A stretch of 64,000 nt of DNA from Delphinus delphis (lineage: Eukaryota > Chordata > Mammalia > Artiodactyla > Delphinidae). Shown here piece after piece: positions 22,997 to 33,935 of the stretch (positions are counted from its first letter, which is position 1; each line of letters begins with the position of its first letter). The position numbers and the translations under genes are program-made. The DNA lies in assembly GCF_949987515.2 (NCBI RefSeq), contig NC_082684.1, forward strand, positions 43,738,006 to 43,802,005. Reading direction: 5' to 3'. The notes under the pieces are model-generated. The model saw only the letters and a program-made list of their open reading frames with translations. It did not search any database and had not been told where the DNA came from.

Positions 22997-24990
22997 TTTG
23001 CTTAACTTACTGTGTTTGGGGTCTCCTTTTTGCAGGCTGCAGGTTCGTAGTTCCCATTGTTTTTGGTGTCTGCCCCAGTGGTTAATGTTGGTTCAGTGGA
23101 TTGTGTAGGCTTCCTGGTGGACGGGACTGGTGCCTGTGTTCTGGTGAATGAGGCTGGATCTTGTCTTTCTGGTGGGCAGGACTGTGCCCGGTGGTGTGTT
23201 TGGGGCTGTCTGTGACCTTATTATGATTTTAAGCAGCCTCTCTGCTAAGGGGTGGGATTGTGTTCCTGTCTTGCTAGTTTTTTGGCATAGGGTGTCCAGC
23301 ACTGTAGCCTTCTGGTCATTGAGTGGAGCTGGGTCTTAGCATTGAGGTGGAGATCTCTGGGAGAGCTTTCGCCGTTCGATATTATGTGGAGCCAGGAGGT
23401 TTCTGGTGGACCAATGTCCTGAACTTGGCTCTCTCATCTCAGAGGCACAGGTCTGACAGACACCTGGCTGGAGCACCAAGACCCTTTTAGCCACATGGCT
23501 CAGAAGAAAAGGAAGGAAGGAAGGAAGGAAGCAAGGAAGGAATGAAGGAAGGAGGAAAGGAGGAAGGAAAAGAAAGTTATTAAAATCAAAAATAAAAAAA
23601 TTATTAAAAACAAAAAATAATTAAAAAGTAATAAAAAAAGAAAAAGAAAGAAAGAGGAGAGCAACCAAACCAAAAGACAAATCCACTAATGATAACCAGC
23701 ACTAAAAAGTATACTAAAAAAAAAAAAAAAAGAAACAGACCCCTAGGACAAATGGTAAAAGCAAAGCTATACAGAGAAAATCACACAAAGAAGCATACAC
23801 ATACACACAAAAAGATAAAAAGAAAAAAATATATATATATATATTAAAAAAAGAGGAAGAGAACAACCAAATCAATAAACAAATCTACCAGTGATAATAA
23901 ACTCTAAATACTAAACAAAGGTAAACATAAAACCAAAAACAAATTAGATGCCGAAAGCAAACCCCAAGCCTACAGTTGCTCCCAAAGTCCACTGCCTCAA
24001 TTTTGGGATGATTCTTTGTCTATTCAGGTATTCCAGAGATGCAGGGTACATCAGGTTGATTGTGGAGATTTAATCCAGTGCTCCTGAGGCTGCTGAGAGA
24101 GATTTCCCTTTCTCTTCTTCGTTCACACAGCTCCTGGGGCTCAGCTTTGGATTTGAACTTGCCTCTGTGTGTAGATTGCCTGAAGGTGTCCATTCTTTGC
24201 TCAGACAGGACGGGGTTAAAGGAGCAGCTGATTTGCGGGCTCTGGCTCACTCAGGCCGGGGAGAGGGAGGGGTACGGATGCGGGGCGAGCCTGCGGTGGC
24301 AGAGGCTGGCGGGACGTTGCACCAGCCTGAGGCGCGCCGTGCGTTCTCCCGGGGGAGTTGTCCCTGGATCCCGGGACCCTGGCAGTGGCGGGCTGCACAG
24401 GCTCCCAGGAGGGGAGGTGTGGATAGTGACCTGTGCCCGCACACAGGCTTCTTGGTGGCGGCAGCAGCAGCCTTAGCGTCTCATGCCCGTCTCTGGGGTC
24501 CGCGCTGATAGCCGCGGCTCGTGCCCGTGTCTGGAGCTCCTTTAGGCGGTGCTCTGAATGCCCCAGCGGGTGAGCAGACAAGCCTCTCGGGCTGATGAGT
24601 GCTGGTCGGCACCAATCCTCCGTGCGGGAATCTCTCCGCTTTGCCCTGTGCACCCCTGTTGCTGCGCTCTCCTCTGTGGCTCCGAAGCTTCCCCCTACCC
24701 TGCCTCCGCCAGTGAAGGGGATTCCTAGTGTGTGGAAACTTTTCCTCCTTCACTGCCCTCTCCCAGCGGTGCAGGTCCTGTCCGTATTCTTTTGTCTCAG
24801 GTTTTTCTTTTTTCTTTTGCCCTACCCAGGTACGTGGGGAGTTTCTTGCCTTTGGGAGGTCTGAGGTCTTCTGCCGGCATTCAGTAGGTGTTCTGTAGGA
24901 GTTGTTCCACGTGTAGATGTATTTCTGATGTATTTGTGGGGAGGAAGGTGATCTCCACGTCTTACTCCTCCGCCATCTTGAAGGTCTCTC
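22997..24990 (-). promoter_or_regulatory. L1 5'UTR / internal promoter region, copy 1
   Basis: The outer 0.9 kb (24060-24990) is GC- and CpG-rich, as expected of an L1 internal Pol II promoter. The inner part contains an A-rich stretch (plus strand, 23501-23955) with GGAA repeats. Relative to copies 2 and 3, a block of about 200 bp is missing at about 24558-24565, where 'gctctgaatgcccc' joins directly to 'agcgggtgagcagacaag'. Confidence 0.8.
23501..23955. repeat. A-rich / (GGAA)n low-complexity tract within L1 5'UTR
   Basis: GGAAGGAAGG units, then AAATAAAA-type blocks and a TA run at 23829-23844. The same tract is shorter in copy 2 (about 46826-47085) and copy 3 (about 55104-55445), so it varies in length between copies. 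Confidence 0.85.
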
Positions 24991-24994
24991 CAGT

Positions 24995-25090
24995 TATCGA
25001 TTTTAAATATAGCAGTGTGTACATGTCAATCCTAAACTCCCTATCTCTTTCCCCACCCTTCCCCTCTGGTGACCATAATGAAGGAGTTTG
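24995..25090 (-). mobile_element. Old L1 3'UTR scrap next to L1 copy 1
   Basis: 'aatatagcagtgtgtacatg', 'tcaatcctaaactccctat' and 'cccctctggtgaccataat' match a common L1 3'UTR segment in reverse. It suggests L1 copy 1 landed in or next to an older L1 tail. Confidence 0.6.
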
Positions 25091-26524
25091 AAAGCCAAAG
25101 AAAAGAGTCTGGGTTTAATAGCAGGGAGGCCGCTGAAAGGACTTAAGCAGGGAGTGGCATAATCTGACCCACAGTTTTAAAAGACCACACTGGCTGCTGT
25201 GAGGAGAATGCAGCATAGAAAGGAAGAAGGGCTGGAAGCAGAGAGACAGATTACTGTGGCAGCCAAGCCTCGAGATGTTGGATGTGTGAATTAGGGTGAT
25301 GGGTATAGAAATGGAGGGAAATGGATGTATGTGAGGTACATTTTTGGCAGAATCAACAGAACTTGCTAATGAATTTGATGCAGGGGGTGAGGGAGAAGAA
25401 TGTTAACTGGTTGGACAGTGACGTTCTTTGTTGAGATGTGGATGTTCAAGGGTAGGAATGTATTTGGGATGTTTGGGACATTCTAAGTAGAGATAATATT
25501 AGACAAATCTACATCTTATGAAATATGGTAATCAGCATTACTAGGATGATCTTTCCTATTTCAAACAACTGTAATCTTCTGGAAAAATGAAATTATCAGC
25601 TGAGCATGAGTTAATTTGTTGTTTATGTGAAGCCATCTCTGAAGGTGGGGTGTCATTTTCACGAGTACCGGGTTGTTGATGCCTACACATTTATCAGCAA
25701 TGGCAGGAGTTGAGCCATTGCTAGAAAGAAAGAAATGGTGATTGCAACCAAGGTTAATTAGGAGTTTATGTCGATAAGTTTAAAAATCACCCCCCCCATT
25801 TTACCTTAAAAAGTGACCTCATTGCTATTTCATTTATTAATGGGCAACTGTGGCATAAGCTAATAAAATGAAGTAAGGCAATTAAACTCTAATGAAGCTC
25901 TAAGGTCAAGCATTCTGGGTATGCAGACCCTCCAGAAATGGAGTCTGCAAGTTTGTATTAACATAATGTTTATTTGCGTTTGTAGATTAGAATTGATTGT
26001 GTAGTTCCCAATGTCATATCCAAATAAGAAAATCTTTACTCATTCCTGAATGATATTTTAGTAAAACAGAGGCTCATAAGCCTAGAAGTTACTTACACCC
26101 ACCTCTTTTAAGACTGTACTGTTCCTCAGTTAATCTAGACAGGAGAGTGCTGTTTATCTTTATAAAGATTTCCATGCCCTTCATAACATCCAAAGAGGTT
26201 CATAAATTGTTGCATATTAATATGTAGTATCTCACGTTATGTAATAACTATAGTCTTAAAATTTTGTAGGTGATTCTTTTCTTTTTTATAAATCGTGTTT
26301 TAATTGTACCGCATATTGACACTTAAAAGAACCGTGCAATGAATCACTTTCTCATGATTCCTAGCTTATCCATTTTGTGAGTTTGTAGTGAGTTTTCTTG
26401 AAATAGGTCATGGTTATAACTGCCTAATTACAAATCTTCAGCTAGAAATTACATTTTGTCCTTTGTCATTCTGCAGGGTGTTTTTGTTTTATGGTTGTTT
26501 TTGCTATCTTGGGTCACCCTGTCC
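25091..26524. other. Intergenic DNA; ancient repeat of unnamed family at 25091-25340
   Basis: 25091-25340 ('gggagtggcataatctgacc', 'aaaagaccacactggctgct', 'gtgaggagaatgcag') looks like a recurrent mammalian repeat. The rest shows no gene. 25800-25990 is AT-rich with several TAAT cores and could be a conserved noncoding element. Confidence 0.45.
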
Positions 26525-26600
26525 AAAATGCTCACCTTATAGATGAGGAAACTGAGGCCCAGAGAGATTAGGTTCCCCTGGATGTTCAGGTCCCTATAGC
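26525..26600 (+). mobile_element. MIR core fragment
   Basis: 'caccttatagatgaggaaac' followed by 'tgaggcccagagagattagg' is the MIR core in the forward orientation. Confidence 0.8.
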
Positions 26601-27264
26601 ATCTGATTCTGGGGCTGTCTCTGTTGACTTCAGTAAGATTTTCAGTGAAACTGAGAGACAGGGTTGTTTATCACCACCTTATTTTAAATATCATCTGTTT
26701 TTAAACTCAGCTTATCTATATTATCTTTCCTCTGAGTAAATACAGTAATTAAGATGCAACAGTGCTTCCAATATTGAACAGAGAGAAGATTACATTGTAC
26801 AACTAACTACCTTTGTTTCTCTTCTAAGCCTAGTTAATATTTGTTTATGAGACATCTGTTTCTTTATAACACTGTATTGATTTTCACTTGTGTGATAATG
26901 CCTTCCAGCAAGAAAAAATGATTTTTTAGAAGACCAGAAAGTCATTATATTATATCCTAATGAATAACTCATTAACTAGTTAATTCACAGCATATGTAAA
27001 CTTCTATTTTCTATCACTTCATAAATTCACAGTATATTCACAGTATATCAATTGTCTGCCTTCAGTAAGTCTACGTGAGTTCCATTTTTATGTTAATATC
27101 ATTTGTATAACTTCGCCTGATTTCTTTTGAGTCTCAAGTGGTTCTTTTTAAGGACTGAACATAAAAATATTTATCTTTACTAGGTACTATTTTGATAGAG
27201 ATAGTCTATGTGAACCAAACTTATGGGAAATATGTTATCCAAAATGACATAGCAGTGCTTTGTG

Positions 27265-27420
27265 TGATTCTACTCACTGTATCATCTTAGTTGTTTTACT
27301 TTACTTCTCTGGGTCTCAAGTTTTCCATTCGTAAAATAGGGAAAACATCTCGCTGAATAAGGAGCAAATAAAATATCCTTTTAATGTTCTGACATAGTAT
27401 TTGGCACATTTCAGAAGAAG
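27265..27420 (-). mobile_element. MIR SINE fragment
   Basis: Reverse MIR core: 'acttctctgggtctcaagtt', 'ttccattcgtaaaataggga', 'catagtatttggcaca'. Confidence 0.75.
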
Positions 27421-27615
27421 GTGTTACTGTAATTTGTGGCGTGAGAGGGACTAGTACCCAAACAAAGCAAAAGTGTTACTGTGAGTCACAATTTAAGAGG
27501 TGGAAAATGCTTTACAGATAAGTCTGCAGTTGGTTCAAACCCCAGGTGTTCGTGTGTTTTCTTGGCTTGAAACTTTCTGATATTTCTTATCCCTTTCTAA
27601 GTTCTGGAGGCTTTT

Positions 27616-27873
27616 TAATTTTTATTTTATTTTTAATATTTATTTTATTTTATTAATTAATTACTTAGGCTGCACCAGGTCTTAGTTGCAGCACTCGGGA
27701 CCTTCGTTGTGGTGTGTAGACATCTTAGTTGTGGCATGCGGACTCTTAGTTGTGGCACTCGAACTCTTAGTTGTGGCATGCATGCGTGAACTTACTTCCC
27801 CGACCAGGGATCGAACCCGGACCCCCTGCATTGGGAGCGTGGAGTCTTACCCACTGGACCACCAGGGAGGTCC
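27616..27873 (-). mobile_element. CHR-type tRNA-derived SINE with 12-bp target duplications
   Basis: On the minus strand it begins 'gggacctccctggtggtcca' and carries a B-box-like 'gggttcgatccc'. Its body has a tandem of 'cttagttgtggca' units, read on the plus strand, distinct from the other SINEs here. It is flanked by ctggaggctttt at 27604-27615 and 27874-27885. The poly-A side is at 27616-27665. The A/B-box sequences point to an older CHR or ruminant-like subfamily. Confidence 0.93.
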
Positions 27874-27885
27874 CTGGAGGCTTTT

Positions 27886-28519
27886 CTAAATTTTTGGCTT
27901 AGTACTTTTTGTGATTAGGGTTTAGATGGGCAGAGATGGATTTATTTCTCTTTCCCCTGTTCACTCAGTGGAATTCATGAAATTTGAGTTGCCAAGATGT
28001 TGGGAACACCATGAAGTCAAGATGTTGGGAACACACGGATCCATCTGGAACATTTACAGTGCATATCAGAAGATTCTCTTCTTTGACTTGTGTTTTGGTG
28101 AACAGTAAGCCGAACACAATCATAACATAACATAACATTTATAGATATAAACATAACGTTTTATAGATACAAACTAATCTCAAACAGAAGATACTGTAGT
28201 AACGTAGGGGTGGGGAGATGGGGATTTCTCAATGAATCTCCTGTCTTGTACGTTTGTATACAGAGTTTAAAGAGGATGATAAAATGGTTTCACAAAAGAA
28301 AAATGAGAAATGGGACAGCTTGTGTCATTACTGAGGGCAGGATGCATTTGGGGCAGGAAATAGGCAGCGTGGTGATTCAGGGGCCTCTCTCATTATCTCC
28401 TGTCAGGTCAAGCTGTGTGTAATTGGCTTAATCTTCAATGTAGCTAATGAGGTTGTTTTTTTCAAATTATTTTTTAAGTGCTGGCAATAGCTGATTAGGC
28501 CTTGCTTAGGGCTATTGAA
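27886..28519. other. Intergenic DNA, no gene recognised
   Basis: There is a short imperfect repetition around 28120-28180 ('cataacataacataacattt'). 28390-28500 is AT-rich with TAAT cores. Confidence 0.45.
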
Positions 28520-28960
28520 ATGGTCCTGACCCCTTCATTTACAAGTGACAGATCCCTAACTCAAACTGGGTTCAGAGAAGAACAAAAACAAAACAAAATT
28601 TATTGGGTCATGAAACTGAAAAGGCCAGGGGAGGTATTGGTTTCAGGTGAGGCCTGATACAAGTGCCAAAACAGTGATGCCCCTCTCTCCATTTTCCTTT
28701 GTGGCAAAGATGACCTCAACAACTCCTGGTTCAACTTTACCTACTTAAGCAATCTCAGCAGTTGAAGAGTATCTTTCCCATAAGGTGGCAGGAGGAGTCC
28801 GAGGGCCAACCCTCAATGGCTTGAGTCTTGTGTGGCTGAGTTATAGAATAGACAGACTGACTGGTCAGAACTGAATCTTGTGTCCAGCTCTGTTCTTGAC
28901 TCAGGGACATGGGGAGGGGTGTCCAGCTTCACCTAAACCATGTAGACCTGTAGTGAAATG
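28520..28960. repeat. Possible ancient interspersed repeat, family unassigned
   Basis: 'aatttattgggtcatgaaac', 'tgaaaaggccaggggaggta' and, 250 bp on, 'gtgtccagcttcacctaaac' have the layout of a mammal-wide LTR or DNA element seen at many loci. I cannot name it from sequence alone. Confidence 0.35.
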
Positions 28961-29869
28961 GAGGTGGTCCCTCGTGGGAAAATCATAGGCACTTATCATG
29001 AAGAAGTGGTTTGGGGCAGGCAGGAGTAACACACCTGCCTTTCTTTTCAGTAGCCTTTCTTGTACCGGAAAGTCTGACTCTTGCGTTAGTCCCACTTGAC
29101 TCTGTAAAGCACCAGACCAGCTGGCTTCATTCCTTAGTCTCCTCAGGAAATGTTGGTAATAACGCTCTGTATTAAATTCTATAAAAGCAGTGATTTTGAA
29201 TATGAAAAATGGTATCGTCTAATGGTGATAATTCCTTTTAGAGGTGACTTTTAGCACCTTCATCAATTAGCTTGGAAGACCAAGCTCACTTTTAGTACAG
29301 TAGTCCTGGCTGGAACCTTCCTCCCGAGGATCTCATTTTATATCTTCATATATTTGCATGTGTTTCTATATAATATCCATAAGATTGCAGACCTTTTTAT
29401 AAATTAAAATTTTTATCATACCAGTTAAAGTCAGAATTTCTTTATTTCTTGTCTCTTCACTTCTTACTACCTACACACTACCTGTGACTGGATATCAGAA
29501 GTTTATAGCCAGAGACTGAACATAAGGTTCAATATTTCGAGAGCATACTTGGCATTGTTCTGTCTTCCATTATTTCTGCTATTTGTCAAATGATCTCCAG
29601 AGCCTTTGGGAAGTGGGGGTGGGGAGTATGGCCTGAATTATTCTGTTACTCGAAGTAAACATATATATCACATCTCCTTCCTTGGTGTGTGGTGGTTCAA
29701 GATCAAGAAAAGGAAAATTTTTTTGTTCTCTATGACAGTATCGATGGTTTCTGAGAATTTTTCACCTCATATCATATTGACCTGTCTGAATATAACCATA
29801 AGACAATAATAGGGGTGTTTGAGGATTAAATAAAATGACTTAATAGAACCAGTAAGATTAAGATCCTGT
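28961..29869. other. Intergenic DNA, no gene recognised
   Basis: Only short frames and nothing repetitive that I can identify. Confidence 0.45.
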
Positions 29870-30050
29870 CTTTGGAGGTAGATGTCCTCAGTTTACATTC
29901 CAGCTTCAACACCTGTATGAACTTGGGCTGGTAATTCACCTACATGTGTGCCTGAATTTCCTTATCTGTAAAATGGACAAAGCACTGAGTTCATAGGCTT
30001 TTGATGACAATTAACAAGAGTTAATGTATATCAAGCAATTCAAAGAGTTC
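29870..30050 (-). mobile_element. MIR SINE
   Basis: Reverse MIR: 'acattccagcttcaacacct', 'gaacttgggctggtaattca', 'gaatttccttatctgtaaaa', 'tggacaaagcactgagttc'. Confidence 0.8.
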
Positions 30051-30719
30051 TAAGAAATTGCCTCTCCCACACAAACTGGCTGATTACGATGCTTCCAACC
30101 CTCAGTTGTGAGTTTCCTGTTCCCCCCCTCTTTTGGAGTTAAGTTACCCCTCTTGGCAGCCATCTTGGGCAGGAAATCTTTTAAGACCACAGCTCCCTCG
30201 CTGGTCCCCAGCACACATTGTTTTGCCCAACCATTGGAAGAAGGGTTACTTGCTTCCAGGGCTGCTCTTTATACTGTGCTGTCCCTCGGGGACATCTCCA
30301 GCCACAGAATACCACCTTTGAACTTCTCTTGGGGAGACTCAGGCTGCGGTGCTTATGAAACCCCGACCCCAGTAGACACATGCCAGGTGCCCCGAGTGAC
30401 CCCCATGTTGCCCATCCACCAAAAGTGAGGGAGAAGCACTGCCCCTCCACCACTACAGGGAAGGGAGGTGAGGAGGTTATGACACAGCACATCATCAGCT
30501 CTCTTCAGAGCATCTCTTTTACAGGTGAGCTTAGATGATACTCCCTTTCTTTAGGGTCTGGGTAGGGTTGATATCTTTTGTATTGTTCTCTGCTTTGTGG
30601 CCTCATCCAAAACTCGAGGAAGCAAGAGCTCCATTTTAGGATTCTACCTTAGCAATTATTATTGTTATGATCATCCAAAATCCTGTAGAAAAAGAAGCAC
30701 TTGGCTTCTTTCCATTCAT
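30051..30719. other. Intergenic DNA, no gene recognised
   Basis: Frames of 106 (30108 plus) and 104 codons (30181 minus) overlap each other and have no domains. No repeat is recognised. Confidence 0.45.
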
Positions 30720-30870
30720 TGACTGGTTTCTGAGTGCCGTGACTAACTATTCCCTCCCAAGCAAGTCACCTGGCTTCTCTAAGCCTTGGCGTCCTTATTT
30801 ATAAATTGGGGTTGATATCACTTGCTTTGTGCAAGGTCTAATGAGATAATGCATGCAAAACTCTTTGTAA
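30720..30870 (-). mobile_element. MIR SINE fragment
   Basis: Reverse MIR core: 'caagtcacctggcttctcta', 'gcgtccttatttataaattg', 'taatgagataatgcatgcaa'. Confidence 0.75.
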
Positions 30871-31069
30871 ACTAAAAAGTACTTTTGTATATAATGAATT
30901 AAGAGAGAAAATTTTGCTTTGTTGTCTGGGTATGCTGTGGCTAATAACCATCGGTCTGTGTTTTGCATTTTATTGGCAGGTATAATTTTTCTGCCAATCA
31001 AGTATTTAGAATCACGTTGTATAATGTAAAAACCTAGGTGGTTCATGAAAAGTTTCTAATGACTTATAG

Positions 31070-31205
31070 GATTGCCAGATTTTGCACATAAAAATACAGA
31101 ACACCCAGTTAAATATTAATCAGATAAACAATGAATAATTTTTAGTATGTCTATCCCACATATTTCATGGGATTTTATCTGGTAATCGCACTATAAGTAT
31201 CAGTG
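31070..31205. repeat. Old interspersed repeat with partial palindromic layout
   Basis: 'ggattgccagattttgcaca', 'acacccagttaaatattaat', 'cagataaacaatgaataatt' and, at the far end, 'gggattttatctggtaat' correspond to a repeat known from many mammalian loci whose two ends are inverted ('gccagat...' and '...atctggtaa'). Family name not asserted. Confidence 0.45.
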
Positions 31206-31339
31206 GACTGTGAACAGAAATTGTTACCTAATTTATTTTTATATTTCCAGATCCTAGCACAATGCCTGACCCATAACAAGTGCCTTAATACACGATTCTG
31301 GAATAGAGCAATCATTAGAATATTTATTTGGAAAGCTAT

Positions 31340-31510
31340 TGGTTATGTGACAAATTACTTTCAGCAACTCCTCTGATCTTTGGTTTGCTCATCGGTTGAA
31401 CAAAGATGAGAGTAAGTGCCATACCTATTAATGGAAGGATAACATGAAATGGGGCATGTGAGCCGCCTTTATAAATTGTTAAAGCAACCCGCATGTGCTA
31501 CAAAGGTGTT
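31340..31510 (-). mobile_element. MIR SINE fragment (diverged)
   Basis: 'actttcagcaactcctctga', 'tttgctcatcggttgaacaa' and 'agtgccatacctattaatgg' fit a decayed reverse MIR core. Confidence 0.6.
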
Positions 31511-32369
31511 TTAGACGGCGCAAGGGGTAGAGCTACTGAGAATGGTATTTTTAGTGTAGCCTCTGCAATAAAGAGTAGATAGTAAATTTTCAAAATGTTT
31601 CAGTAAGATCTACAGTCCCTCTCAGGCTGTTCTTTCTCCCACAGAGGGATGGGTTTCTGCAGGGAATTAAACTGTGCCTAACTCCTTCTGGTTCCCTTAG
31701 ATCCCTACGTGCCCATCTCTACTCCCTTCATGTCTCAGGCTGTGTAATTTGGTGATTGTGAAGCCATCATTAAGGTTTGCTGTGGAAGTTCTGGATAATT
31801 TTCTTGAAGCATTTGTTAAAATCATGCAAAACCTACTTCAACAAATCAACATTAAAATCCTAAATGGAACTAAAAGCTGTTTTACTTCACCTGGTCTAGC
31901 CAGGAAGCTATGAGTTAAGGCTCAAGTTCTCCCCTGCTTGGCTAACATTTTCATATGCCACTGATACAGCGTAGTGAGTGGTGTTGAGGTGCCGTATGTG
32001 TTGGCGTAATTATATATATACTGGCATAAATTGTTTGATGCAATTTCTCAAACTTATTTAAATTTGTTCTCAGAAATGAAAATAGCTCATTAGCTTCCAA
32101 GAATACATTTGTAATTCCTGGGAAACAATTTTTTTGGCATTTCAAATGGGACATATTAAGCTATCATCCTTGAGGTCTTTCTGAATTTCAGTTCCACAGA
32201 TACTTATTTATGAAGTATCTGTATCCTTTACTGGCTCCATTTAAACCTTATCTCTAAATGCTGAAGGTCTTGGGGTTCAAAACTGTTTCCTCTTGTAGCT
32301 CTCTGTGTGTGTGAGCTGATCTCACCCAAACTTACAGCAATTTAAAAAATCACTCAATGACGATTCCCA
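31511..32369. other. Intergenic DNA, no gene recognised
   Basis: No coding potential and no repeat recognised. There is a short TA run at about 32009-32020. Confidence 0.45.
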
Positions 32370-33240
32370 TATTTCTCCAGCTCACTGTTATCTTCTGAGC
32401 AACAGATTGTACAATCCAACAGCCTTTCTGACATCCTACCGCTCTCCACATCCTGATGGGTCCTCAGCTCTCCAGTATTTGTTCTTCCTCCATTGTTCAG
32501 TAATATTCATCCAGTTGCAAAAGCCAGACTTTGTGGGGAGGGGGGGTTCTTCTTAACACTTTCCCCTCATCTCCTGCCTTGGATTGAACAATCTCTCCTC
32601 TCTCTTGGCTTGGATTAGATAATCTATCACAAAATCTTGTCAGGGCTACCTCCAAAATTGTCTCAGCCCTGGCTATTTACCTTTATCCTCACTCCACCAA
32701 TATAGCCAAAGCCGCTGCCACCATCTCTCACCTGAGCTCTCCACTCCACTATAGTCCATTCTCCACACAACTACCCCAGTGATCCTTTTAAATCATAAAT
32801 AAGATCAACTGACTTCCCTGTTTAAAACCACCCAATAGCTTTAAATTAACATTTGGAAAAGATTCATAAAGCTGGCCATTCCACATTTATTTCACACCTG
32901 TATCTTTCTCACTCACTACATTCTAGCCACATGGGAATTTTCTTAGTTTCTCTAATGAATCATGCTACACCCTGACACAGGACCTTTGCACAGGCTTCCC
33001 TCTCTGTGGACTAGCCATCCTGAACCCACTTCATTACTTCTTATCATTCAGATCTTTCAGCTCAAACATTATTTCTCCACCCTAGAATGTTAGCAGCATA
33101 AGGATAGGGACCTTGTCTATACTGTTTACTGATGTATCCCCATCACCTTGCACAGAACTGGCATATTCTATGCACTCAATAAATTTTGCACAATGAGTGA
33201 AAAAAATAAAAGAAGAAAGACATGAATGAATGAATGAAAA
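32370..33240 (+). mobile_element. L2 LINE fragment with 3' end
   Basis: Forward L2 order: 'ccaccatctctcacctgagc', 'tccattctccacacaactac', 'cccagtgatccttttaaatc', 'caggacctttgcacaggctt', 'tcattcagatctttcagctc', 'aggatagggaccttgtctat' and 'tgcactcaataaattttgca', ending in an (AATG)n tail, the usual L2 3' end. Confidence 0.88.
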
Positions 33241-33249
33241 CTAGCTTAG

Positions 33250-33465
33250 GTCTGGTCCCTCATTTATACAGTCCTGTGACATCTTCCCTTTCTTTCATCC
33301 ACACTTACCACAATTTACATTTTGTTAGATTATTTGTTGGATTTCATCTCCCCATCTAGACTCATGCGAGTAGGGACCAGGCATGGTTTTGCTTCCCATT
33401 TTATCTGCAGAGCCTAGCACATTCCAAGCACGTGGTGGGTGCTCACTACCTATTGGCTGCTGAAT
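33250..33465 (+). mobile_element. Second L2 3' end
   Basis: 'cgagtagggaccaggcatgg', 'gcagagcctagcacattcca' and 'gtgggtgctcactacctatt' repeat the L2 3'-end layout directly behind the first L2. It could be a separate insertion or a local duplication. Confidence 0.75.
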
Positions 33466-33654
33466 TTTCTGAACTTCTCCCACTCATCCCTCGGCAGCCT
33501 TTGACACAGCTGAGCACACCATCCATCTCGAAACACTCTCTTCCTCTACTTCTGGACTCCAGCTCTTCTGCTTCCCCCTCTCTGGTCTCATTTTTCTCAC
33601 TCTCATATGTGGGATCCTTTTCTTCTCTCAGTTCCTTAAAAGTTAGTGTTCCAA

Positions 33655-33935
33655 CTGGGGAGATTCATACCATGGAATACTACTCAGCAATACAAAGGGA
33701 CAAACTACTGATGCACACAAAAGCCTTGGGTGATATGAAGGGCATTAGACTGTGGGAGGTTTTGGGGATGATGAAGCTGTTGTGTATCCTGACTGTGGTG
33801 GTGGTTAGACACATCTATACATGTGATAAAATAATTGATGAAGGGTTCACAGGATGTCTCTGTACAAGTTTTGCAACGTCTATGTAAGTTAAAAATTATT
33901 TCAAAATAAAGGTTTTGGTTTTTTTTTTAAAGTAT
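33655..33935 (+). mobile_element. Old L1 (L1M-type) 3' end
   Basis: Starts 'accatggaatactactcagc', the L1 ORF2 C-terminus (MEYYSA), then 'gactgtggtggtggttagac' and 'ttatttcaaaataaaggttt' ending in a T/A-rich run. An internal deletion has removed most of the segment in between. A 151-codon frame here (33432-33887) is an accident of this repeat and contains its MEYYSA remnant. Confidence 0.8.

Larger units (their letters stand above)
17862..24990 (-). mobile_element. Near-full-length L1, copy 1 (inactive)
   Basis: About 7.1 kb on the minus strand. It starts at 24990 with 'ttcaagatggcggaggagta', the typical L1 5' end, and has a GC-rich 5'UTR, ORF1, a short spacer, ORF2, a 3'UTR and a poly-A tract (T-run 17862-17880 on the plus strand). 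No clear target duplication is seen: the left flank 'ccagccatttaaaaa' and right flank 'ccagttatcgatttt' share only ccag. Its right flank (24995-25090) is itself an older L1 3' end. This copy lacks the SINE carried by copies 2 and 3, and also lacks about 200 bp of their 5'UTR. Confidence 0.95.

Noticed and set aside
24060..24653. Several overlapping frames of 65-145 codons on both strands
   Set aside because: They fall in the GC-rich L1 5'UTR, where stop codons are rare. No domain, and not conserved between the copies.
33432..33887. 151-codon open frame on the plus strand
   Set aside because: It crosses from an L2 tail into an old L1 3' end, and its middle (MEYYSA...) is the L1 ORF2 remnant. 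Not a gene.
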